Part shown: positions 16,131 to 24,400 of the stretch, one piece after another | Layout: each line of letters begins with the position of its first letter | Position numbering within the stretch: position 1 is the stretch's first letter | Assembly: GCA_013306675.1 (NCBI GenBank) | Contig: JABLUY010000197.1 | Location: forward strand, 1-64,000 | Length of the DNA: 64,000 bases | Origin: Thraustochytrium sp. TN22 | Taxonomy: Eukaryota > Sar > Bigyra > Thraustochytrida > Thraustochytriidae | Direction of reading: 5' to 3' | Program-made: the position numbers and the translations under genes | Notes under the pieces: generated by a model | Database searches by the model: none | What the model was told of the DNA's origin: nothing | What the model saw: only the letters and a program-made list of their open reading frames with translations

Positions 16131-19100
16131 ATGGCGGTGGGCAGCCCGACGAGCCTGATGTGGTCGGCGGAGGGGCGGCCGACGGCGCGCGCGGACTACG
16201 GCGAGAGCGTGACGGCGGGCGGCGCCGTGGCGCGGCTCCGGCGCGGCGTGCTGGGGCGGCGGCGGCGCGGGCGCGTGGACGCCGCCGGCGCGGACGCGGG
16301 CCGCGGCGGCAAGCTGGGCATGATCGAGGGCGTCTTCTTCCGTGTGCTGACCAACCTCTTCGGCGTGATCCTCTTCCTGCGCCTGGGCTGGCTCACGGCG
16401 TACGCGGGCGTGGGCATGGCGATCCTGGTCGTCCTGCTGTCCTCGTCGCTCACGCTGGTCACGGCGCTCTCGCTCAGCGCGGTCTGCACGAACGGCAAGG
16501 TGGCGGGTGGCGGCGCGTACTACCTGATCAGCCGCGCGCTCGGGCCCGAGTTTGGGGCCAGTATCGGCGTCCTGCTTTATGTCGCCAACTCCGTCTCGGT
16601 CTCGCTCTACCTGCTGGGCTTCGCAGAAACCGTGGTGAACCAGATCGGGACCACGATCATCGCCGAGGGCTGGGACATGCGCATCTTGGCCTTGGCTGGA
16701 CTCGTGGTGTGCCAGGCCATCTGCCTCGTGGGCGTCTCGGTCGTTGTCAAGGTGGAAAAGTACATGCTCTTCGTGGTGCTGCTGGCGCTCTTGCTCTTCG
16801 TGGCGGGCGCTTTCGTAGGACCGGACGAGGTGCCCAATGTGCACGGGTTCATCCATGCGCAAGGCGGCTACAATGTCGGCTCCGACTTCCCCGGCGCTTC
16901 CACGCCGGTGCCCTCGGACCTGAGCTACCTGCACGTGGACGGGCTCACGCGCCCCTCGCAGTGCGTGCAGTCCTCGAGCGACGTGCTGCGCTTCGAGTAC
17001 GGAAACGTGAATCTTGGCATCACGCTCTCGGTCTTCTTCCCGGCTGTGACGGGCATTCTGGCGGGGGCCAACATCTCGGGCGACCTGCGCGACCCGTCCT
17101 CGGCCATTCCCACGGGCACGCTCATGGCCATCGTGCTGGGCGCCATTATCTACGTCTTCCTCGTCATCATCTTTGGCTCCACCTTTGAGCGCGTCACGAT
17201 CGCCAGCGCCACCTTTGCGCGAAACGGCACGGGCACGGACGGTCTGCCGGAGCTGCAATTCAACTGCGTCTACAGCGGGCTCTTCCACGACTCCTCGCTC
17301 ATCGCCATGGCCTCGGTGTCGCCGGGCTTCGTCTTCTTTGGCATCTATGCCGCCTCGCTCTCCTCCGGGCTCGCCTCGCTGCTGGGCGCGCCGCGCATCC
17401 TCCAGGCGCTCGCCAAGGACCGCCTCTTTTCCACCTTTGACCCGCTCGCCAAGGGTTATGGTCCCAACGACGAGCCGCTGCGCGCCTACGTTGTCACCTT
17501 CTTCATCGCGGCGCTCTGTATCCTCACCGGCGACATCAACTCGGTCGCGCCGCTCATCACCACCTTTTTCCTCGCGTCCTACTCCATGGTCAACTACGCC
17601 TGCTACTCGGCGGAGGAGTCCCAGTCGCCCGGCTGGCGACCCACCTTTCGCTACTTTGATAAGTGGCTCGCCTTTCTCGGCGCCATGGGCTGTGTGTCTG
17701 TGATGCTCTTCCTCTCCGCCATCACCGGCTTCATCACCTTCACCATCGGCCTGGCGCTCTACAAGTACGTCGAGGTTTCCACGCGCGAAGGCCTCGGCTC
17801 CGCATCCAACTGGGGCCCGCACAAGGAGGCTGCCGAGTACAACACGGCACTCAACTCCGCGCTTCTGCTCGAGGACAACCTGGACTCCTTCGAGGCGCAA
17901 AGGGCCAGGGCCGCGGCCGCGGCCGACTCCAGCGCCGCGGGGCTCAAGCGCCGCAGTCGCGGCCGCCACGCTGACCCCATGCACACCGAGATCGAGCTCA
18001 GCGCCGGCCCGGCGCGCCCGGGCGCCTCCATCGCCGAGCAGCGCCAGGGCCCGCCGGTGGGTGGCAGCGGCCTTAGCCTGCAGGTCGATCTCGAGTCGGC
18101 CGCGGACGACCGCGACGACGGCGGCGCGAACGATGACGACGACGAGGACGATGAGGACGTGCCCACGCACGCGTCCCTCACGGACGGCACGCACGTCAAG
18201 AACTACCGACCGCAGTGCCTTGTGCTGTCAGGGCCGCCGCGGCAGCGCCCTGCGCTCGCGCTCTTCGTTGCCGGCCTGCGCCGAGCGCGCGGCGTGACGG
18301 TCTTCGGAGACGTTATGGTTGGCGACCTCGCCGACCCCAGCGTGCTGCGCACGCGCAACATGCGCGCGGCCATTTCCTACGTGTCCGAGTACGGCATTAA
18401 GGCCTTTAGCGACGTCATCATCGCGCCGTCCTTCCGCACTGGCTGCCGCTCGCTCATGCAGCTCGCCGGCCTCGGCCGCCGCATGCGCGTCAACACCGTC
18501 GTGCTTGGTTTCCTGGACGAGTGGCACGTGCCACCTGGCCAGCGCTCGCGCGCGCTCCTTGTTGCCCAGCAGGACGACCTAGGTGGCGCCCCCGCCGCTG
18601 GCGTGCAGGAAGACTCTGCCTTCTCCCCGCCCGTCAGCGTGCAGGACTACGTCGGTGTCATCGGCGACGCTTTCGACCTCGGCCTGGGTGTCGCCATCTT
18701 GCGCGGCGAGTTCGACCTCTTGCGCAGCGAGTACCTCATGCAGACTGTGCAGACGGAGATGGACCGCGTGCTTGGGCTCGGCCTCGGGTCGGCTGGCCCG
18801 CGCAACGCGGTCCAAAAGGGCGCCTACCAGAACCCCAACTACACCGACGCCAGCGACTACCTCGACGCGCCTGGCATGGACCCGCGCCTCCAGTCGCACA
18901 ACTCGCACGTCAGCGTGGACCTGGCCAGCGAGATGGACGACGGTGGCAGCGGCGGTGGCCGTGGCGGCGATGCCACCACCGCCGCCGCCGCCGCCACCAC
19001 CACCACCGCTGATGCTTCCGGCCGCCAGTCGGGCGCTCCGAACGGCGGGGAGGGCGCTGCCCGCACCGCCTCCGGCCGCAAGAGCGCTAAACGCATTGAC

Positions 19101-19715
19101 GTCTGGTGGCTCGTCGATGACGGCGGCCTCACCATCATCCTGCCGCATATCTTGCGCCAGGCATCCTCGCCGCCCTGGGTTGGCTGCGCTCTGCGCGTCA
19201 TGGCCATCGGCGCCACAGCGGACGAGGCGCGCCAGGAGGAAGCCGCGATGGTCGCGCTCCTCGCCAAACTTCGCATCCCGGCGCAGGTCTCCGTCGTTGC
19301 CGCAGATGACGCCGACGCTCCAGAGCTCCGCACGGAGGGCATCTCGCCCGATGCCGACCTCGGCGGCCCGCGCCGCGGCTCCCTCGAGAATGTGGACCTT
19401 GACCTCGACGAGGATGCACCGGAGGCCTTCGCGGACGACTCCGCACCAGACATGCAGCGCCAGCTGCGCCGCGCTTACAGCAGCTCTGGCAGCGCCAGGG
19501 ATCGCTCGCGCCAGTCCACGTATGCGCGCATCGGCCAGCTCATCACCCGCCACTCCGCAGATGCCCTCCTCATTGTCGTCTCCCTCCCGGTCCCACCCAT
19601 GTCCCTGGACCCAGACGAGTATATGCAGTGGCTCGACCTGCTCTCCCGCGATGCGGAGCCGCCCGTGCTCATGGTGCGTGGCGCCCAGCGTGACGTCGTC
19701 ACCACCTTTTCCTGA
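16131..19715 (+). CDS. SLC12 cation-chloride cotransporter, NKCC-like
   Basis: This 1194-residue cotransporter probably moves Na+, K+ and Cl- together across the plasma membrane. The twelve-span core covers about 64-550. TM1 is GVFFRVLTNLFGVILFLRLG. TM2-3 carries CTNGKVAGGGAYYLISRALG, whose GGGAYY resembles NKCC rather than the KCC pattern. TM6 carries FFPAVTGILAGANISGDLRD, again the NKCC-type Cl- site. TM8 carries YAASLSSGLASLLGAPRILQ, in which the ASLSS keeps the Ala and two Ser of the Na+ site. The C-terminal cytosolic domain contains RPQCLVLSGPPRQRPALALF and the GVTVFGDVM segment typical of NKCC/NCC. Acidic, poly-Ala/His-poor linkers and a TTAAAAATTTT-type spacer are loop insertions. The start at 16131 is tentative; upstream frame is low complexity. 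Confidence 0.88.
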   Translation: MAVGSPTSLMWSAEGRPTARADYGESVTAGGAVARLRRGVLGRRRRGRVDAAGADAGRGGKLGMIEGVFFRVLTNLFGVILFLRLGWLTAYAGVGMAILVVLLSSSLTLVTALSLSAVCTNGKVAGGGAYYLISRALGPEFGASIGVLLYVANSVSVSLYLLGFAETVVNQIGTTIIAEGWDMRILALAGLVVCQAICLVGVSVVVKVEKYMLFVVLLALLLFVAGAFVGPDEVPNVHGFIHAQGGYNVGSDFPGASTPVPSDLSYLHVDGLTRPSQCVQSSSDVLRFEYGNVNLGITLSVFFPAVTGILAGANISGDLRDPSSAIPTGTLMAIVLGAIIYVFLVIIFGSTFERVTIASATFARNGTGTDGLPELQFNCVYSGLFHDSSLIAMASVSPGFVFFGIYAASLSSGLASLLGAPRILQALAKDRLFSTFDPLAKGYGPNDEPLRAYVVTFFIAALCILTGDINSVAPLITTFFLASYSMVNYACYSAEESQSPGWRPTFRYFDKWLAFLGAMGCVSVMLFLSAITGFITFTIGLALYKYVEVSTREGLGSASNWGPHKEAAEYNTALNSALLLEDNLDSFEAQRARAAAAADSSAAGLKRRSRGRHADPMHTEIELSAGPARPGASIAEQRQGPPVGGSGLSLQVDLESAADDRDDGGANDDDDEDDEDVPTHASLTDGTHVKNYRPQCLVLSGPPRQRPALALFVAGLRRARGVTVFGDVMVGDLADPSVLRTRNMRAAISYVSEYGIKAFSDVIIAPSFRTGCRSLMQLAGLGRRMRVNTVVLGFLDEWHVPPGQRSRALLVAQQDDLGGAPAAGVQEDSAFSPPVSVQDYVGVIGDAFDLGLGVAILRGEFDLLRSEYLMQTVQTEMDRVLGLGLGSAGPRNAVQKGAYQNPNYTDASDYLDAPGMDPRLQSHNSHVSVDLASEMDDGGSGGGRGGDATTAAAAATTTTADASGRQSGAPNGGEGAARTASGRKSAKRIDVWWLVDDGGLTIILPHILRQASSPPWVGCALRVMAIGATADEARQEEAAMVALLAKLRIPAQVSVVAADDADAPELRTEGISPDADLGGPRRGSLENVDLDLDEDAPEAFADDSAPDMQRQLRRAYSSSGSARDRSRQSTYARIGQLITRHSADALLIVVSLPVPPMSLDPDEYMQWLDLLSRDAEPPVLMVRGAQRDVVTTFS

Positions 19716-19974
19716 TCTTTTGGGTGTTGTAGTAGTTACATGCAGATGAGTACCGGGTACCACCATTTTGCAGCTTGCGTTGGGGTCGTGCGTTTATGTT
19801 GTGCACGCATGTGCCAATGCCCTCAGCCTGCCCTCCTTGTACGCTTTCGCGTCCTACCACGAAGCCTGTGTCGTGCTTGATGACGTGCTTGCTTGCCAAG
19901 GCTAGCTGGACTCGTGCGTGGAAGTGCCGCCGCCCAACCACCCTGCCCGGCCTGCTGCTGCAGAACGGCAAGTA
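19716..19974. other. 3' flank of SLC12 and leader of the next gene
   Basis: This region is lower in GC than the flanking coding DNA. It has GTAGTAG and ACCGGGTACCACC motifs near 19732-19762, the latter resembling GGGTACCACC at 9300 in the gene-poor region. Nothing coding is supported. Confidence 0.35.
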
Positions 19975-20949
19975 ATGCTCGTTGCGGCGCGACGACTGCG
20001 GCGGGTGGCGCAGGGCGCGCAGCCCGCGGCGGCGGCGCCGCCGCCGCCGCCGCCGCCGCGTCTGCTGACCTGGCGCAGACGCCTGGTGGCGGCGGCAGGC
20101 GGTGACGAGCGGGATGACCATGAGCACCAAGCCGCCACAGCCACAGGGCGGCGCTCTGCAGACCTTGCGGCGCAACTGGTGGCTACCATTGGCGAGGTAG
20201 AGCAAGAAGTAGAGAACTTGTTGGCCGATATCGCTGACTTGGAGGCATCCATCCAGGCGCGACGAGCACAGGTATCGCCGCTCGAGGCCACCGCTTCGTC
20301 CTCACAGAGCAACGCCGCCAGCAGGAGCCAGGCGGCGAACCCTGCCGCCTCAGTGACGCAGCCACAAAGTGAGCACTCATCTGACGATCGTAGCGCGGCG
20401 TGCAGTGCGGACTTGACTCCGGTGCACCCTCGTGAAGGGCAGCCGGCAACGAGGGAACCTGCCACAAGGTTCTCGAGCCGGTCTCCCAACCAGCCTTACT
20501 CAGGTGAAGGCTCATTTGTCAGGATCTTGAGCTCGACCAAACCAGTCAACTTGTCCCCCAGCAGTACCCATTATGGGGAGTCGTCGAGTCGCGGGGATGG
20601 CTTCATCTCGGGAAATTCTGCAAGCTCGAACGGCGCGCACGAACACGCAGGCCACACGAGTGGTGTGCCTCGCGCCAAACCAGGCCCGTACGCGGGTAAT
20701 GTGCAAAAGATAACGCCGGAGATGGTGCAAACGCTGCTCGACGAACATGGCATCGAGTACAAAGAAGCCTCGGGGGAGTTCAAGGTGCGAGAATGTCCCT
20801 TCTGCCATGCCATCAAAGGCGACCACACCAACATGTACAAGCTAGGCGTGGCACCGTCCGGCGTCTACTACTGCTTCCGTTGCGGCAGCAAAGGCAATTA
20901 CTTTACGCTCAAGAGGGACCTCGAAAATTTACAAAAAATTAAAACTTAG
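19975..20949 (+). CDS. Mitochondrial-targeted CHC2/Twinkle-type zinc-ribbon protein without primase-helicase
   Basis: This 324-residue protein begins MLVAARRLRRVAQGAQ and continues to PPPRLLTWRRRLVAAAGG, an Arg-rich, acid-free leader typical of mitochondrial import. A coiled coil follows at about 70-105 (LVATIGEVEQEVENLLADI), then a long Ser/Ala-rich disordered stretch. The C-terminal 75 residues carry a primase-type zinc ribbon: ITPEMVQTLLDEHGIEYKEA, then a CPFC pair at 274-277 and a CFRC pair at 300-303, ending GSKGNYFTLKRDL. This matches the N-terminal zinc module of Twinkle/gp4-like primase-helicases. The protein then stops after a markedly AT-rich tail (20923-20949), with no TOPRIM or helicase domain and no helicase-like sequence before the next gene. 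Either it is a genuine stand-alone zinc-ribbon protein or a truncated primase-helicase. A start at 19918 would spoil the presequence. Confidence 0.75.
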   Translation: MLVAARRLRRVAQGAQPAAAAPPPPPPPRLLTWRRRLVAAAGGDERDDHEHQAATATGRRSADLAAQLVATIGEVEQEVENLLADIADLEASIQARRAQVSPLEATASSSQSNAASRSQAANPAASVTQPQSEHSSDDRSAACSADLTPVHPREGQPATREPATRFSSRSPNQPYSGEGSFVRILSSTKPVNLSPSSTHYGESSSRGDGFISGNSASSNGAHEHAGHTSGVPRAKPGPYAGNVQKITPEMVQTLLDEHGIEYKEASGEFKVRECPFCHAIKGDHTNMYKLGVAPSGVYYCFRCGSKGNYFTLKRDLENLQKIKT

Positions 20950-21465
20950 CTGATTGTGGCACCACAAGCCGAGCGATTCAATCTCCGCGTGACTGAGCCT
21001 TGGCAAACTCGTGGCGTGGGCGCTGGCCCCGACCTAACTGACAGGAGGGCCTCGGCGGGCCGGAGCTCCGAGCTCGGTAGCTTGCGTGCCCGCCGCCTCA
21101 CTGTCAGCGAGCCTGGACTCGGGCACTTGGACGCACTTGGACAGCCATGGTAGAGGACCACCATGACAATCGCGTTCGAGCTCAGAAATGGACTCTCACC
21201 GATGACTTGGCAATCTCAAGGCCCACCAACTCCAAGTCCAACTTGCCAGGAAGAGAACTTGAACAAAACGAAAGAAAAATGCGAGCCGAGCCGCGGCGGG
21301 CGGCCTGGCGTCGTGCCCGAGGCAGCAATCACTGTCCATCACCCGGCGCCGCGGCGCGGGACAGCGGCCGGCGGCGGCGGCGGCGCGCGGCGGCGCGCGG
21401 CGGCGCGCGCGCCTGCGCCTGGCCGGCCAGCTCGTCGGCGCGCGTTGGCGCTGCGGCGCGGCAAG
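20950..21465. other. Intergenic region and GC-rich leader of the Sfi1-like gene
   Basis: No gene is supported. The last 110 bp hold GGC and GCGCGCGG runs (21364-21412), including a short alternating GC tract, immediately 5' of the ATG pair at 21466/21469. An open frame from 21163 crosses this stretch but encodes low-complexity sequence. Confidence 0.4.
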
Positions 21466-24400
21466 ATGATGCAGAGAGGGCCAACCGCCGCGGCGGAGGA
21501 CGCAGCGTCGCGCGCGGCGGCGGCTGGGTCGCCACCGCCGTCGCGCGGCGCGGGGCGCGGGCGCGCGGTGGAGGAGCTACCAGACTCGCCGCCGCACTCG
21601 CCGCCGCCCTCGCCCGGCGCGAGGACGCTGCAGGCCACGGGCCGCAGGCGCAGCTGGGACGAGCTGCGCAGTATGTCGTCCGAGCTGCTGCAGCTGCACG
21701 AGGCGGACGCGTCGGCGCGGCCGCGCACGGGCGCCTCCGACGTGCGCAGCGGCAGCTTTGCGTACGAGGACGACCGCGACGAGTTGCTGGACGAATGGCC
21801 TCTAGAGGCCGCTGCCGGGGATGGGCCCTCTGCAGTGGTGCGCCTGCACCGGTCTGGCAGCTTTAGCATCTCGTCCATGTCGAGCCCGCGCGCCGGGGCG
21901 CCGCACGGGCGCCGACCGCCAGCGGCGGGGCCCGGGGACGACGACGACGGCGGCGGGATCGGGTCCGCCGAGAGCGAGGAGGAGAAGGCAGGCAGCAGTC
22001 TTGCGGACCTGAGCGGCAACTGGAAGTCGGCACTGAGTGTGACGAGCCTGCACCGCGCCTACGTGCGCGTCAAGGGCGAGCAGCGCTCGCTCAAGGAGGC
22101 GCTGCACGCGTCCGAGCGGCGCTGCGCCGAGCTCCTGCGCATCGCGCAGGATGCCGATGCGCAGACTATTCGCGAGGCGCAGGAGCGCGCGGCACGGGAG
22201 GCGCGCGTCAGTGAGCAGCAGGGCGCGCTCGAGGCGGCCCTCAAGCAGGTCAAGGCGCTCGAGGGCGAGCTCGCCGCTGCGCTCCAGGCCAAGGCCGATC
22301 TGGTGCGATGGAAGCAGGAACATCTCGTTGTGGAGCAGGAGTCGCTGGACGCGCTGCGCGGCGCGCTCGACGAGACACAGGCCGAGCGGGCCGAGATGGC
22401 TGCATCGCTGGACCAGCTACGCGAGGTAGCTGGCCTGCAGACGCAGCGCGGTGAGCGCGCGCGCGCCTCAGGCGCTGCGCTCTTGGCCGCGGCCCTGCGC
22501 CGCTGGCGCCTGGCGCGAATTCGCGCCGCCTGGGCGGCCTTGCGCGCGCACTGCGACGCCCTGCTGGTGCGCGAGCGCGCGGTGCACAACGCGCAGCTCG
22601 CCGTGCGACGCCTGCGCCAGCGCGAGCAGTCGCGGGCGCTGCAGTCGTGGCGCGCGGTTGCGCTGCAGGCGCGCCGTGCCGCCGCCGTGCGCGCCAGCAT
22701 CCTCTTTCGTATGCGCCACCGCGCGCTCTCGCGCTGCGTGCAGTCCTGGAAGGACCACGTCGCGCACCGTCGCCTGCAGCGCGCCGTGCTGCGGCGCATG
22801 GCGCTGCTCGCCCTGCACCGGGCCAAGGCCACTGGGTTCTGGGCGCTGCAGCGCCACGCAGCGCGCAGCGCCACGTCCGCCGGATCATCGGCGCTCCAGG
22901 AGGCGCACAAGACGCAGCTCGCAGCGCAACGCCGCGCCATCTTTGGCATCGCCAACCTCTGCGTGGCGCACTGCCACGGCGACCTGCTCCGTGTTGTGCT
23001 GGTCGCGTGGCGCGCAGCCGCGGCCCAGGCCCGCAGCGAGCGGCGGCAACACTTCTTCCAGCTCTGGCGGGACCACGCCACGCACGTCACCCGCACGCGC
23101 AGGCTCATGGAGCGCGCGGCCGCACGCTTTCGCGGCCGGCAGCTGGCGGCGGTCTTCGCGACCTGGGCCGATAACGTCCGCGCGCGCTTGGCCAACAAGG
23201 CCAAGCTCGGCCATTTTATGGGCCGCATGCGCAACGCGCGGCTGTCCTCCTGCTTCGACCACTGGGTCGTCTTCGCGGCCGAGAGCCGCCGCGTCAAGGC
23301 ACGCGCACGCCAGGTCATGTCCATGCTGCAGCACAACGCGCTTGCGCTGCGCTTCGACATGTGGGCCGAGGAGGCCGCCCGCCTGCGCGCGGAGAGGCAG
23401 GAGCGCGGCGAGGAGGCGGCCCGCGCTCAGGCGGTCCTTGCCAAGTTCGCCCTGCGCTGGCGGAATCGCGCCGCGGCGCGCGTCTTCGATGCCTGGGCCG
23501 AATTCGCCGCTCAGCGCCGCTTCCTGCGCCGCCTGCTCGGCCGCATGATGCGCACGAGCCGCAACCGCGACCTCTTTGCCGCCTTTGCGACCTGGAAGGA
23601 GCTCCTGCGCGAGCACGACGCCGCGCGCATGGCCCGCCTCGAGCATGACCTGGCCGCCTCCCGCGCCGAACTGCACGCGCTCCGCGAAGAGACCGGCGCC
23701 GAGCTCGCCGACCTGGCGCACCGCAAGGCGCAGGAGCGCGAGCACCATATGGCTCGCGTCGTTGGCCTGATGCGCAACCGCCAGCTCGCGCGCACCTTTG
23801 CGCAGTTCAAGCTCAACGTCCACGAGCAGGTGCACGAGCGCCGCGTGCTGCGCACATTTGTGGATCGCTGGACGCACCGCCGCACGTATCATGCGTGGAT
23901 GGCCTGGCAGACGTATGCAGCGAACCGCAAGTTCCTGCGGCGCTTCGTGGATTCCATGACGCGCGGGGCCGCGTTCCGCATGCAGAGCGCAGCCTTTCGC
24001 ACGTGGACAGCTTTCGTGGAGACCTCCAAGCAGGAGTTGCTGCAGGCGGCCGTCGCAAACCGGTCGGACGAAATTGCGGCGCTGCGTGACCAGGTTGCCG
24101 CGCTCACCAGCGAGCGCGACGCCCTCGCCGCGCGGTTCGAGTCGGAGGTGCGCCGTTTCACGGACCATCACGACGGCGTGATCCAGCGGCTCGCCGCCAA
24201 GATGGCACGGTTCTCGGATGCGCGTCTGGTGCGCGACTGTTTTGCGGCACTGCGCGCCCACGCGGACCAAAGTCGCCGTGATCGCCGCGTCCTGGAGGCG
24301 TTCTCGCGCCGCTGGCACCAGCACACCGTGGCGCGTGCCTTCCGGAGCTGGGCCGACACGGCGCGCGAGCGCAAGCGGAACCGCCTCGTGCTGGCCCGCT

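Noticed and set aside
15381-18194. 937-codon open frame on the minus strand opposite the SLC12 gene
   Set aside because: Its translation is Arg/His/Glu/Gln/Ala-rich with no domain, and it exists because G/C third positions on the real strand leave the antisense frame free of stops. The plus-strand SLC12 sequence is clearly the gene.
20970-21000. tRNA T-arm-like sequence (gattcaatctc)
   Set aside because: No matching acceptor, D or anticodon arms could be laid out around it.
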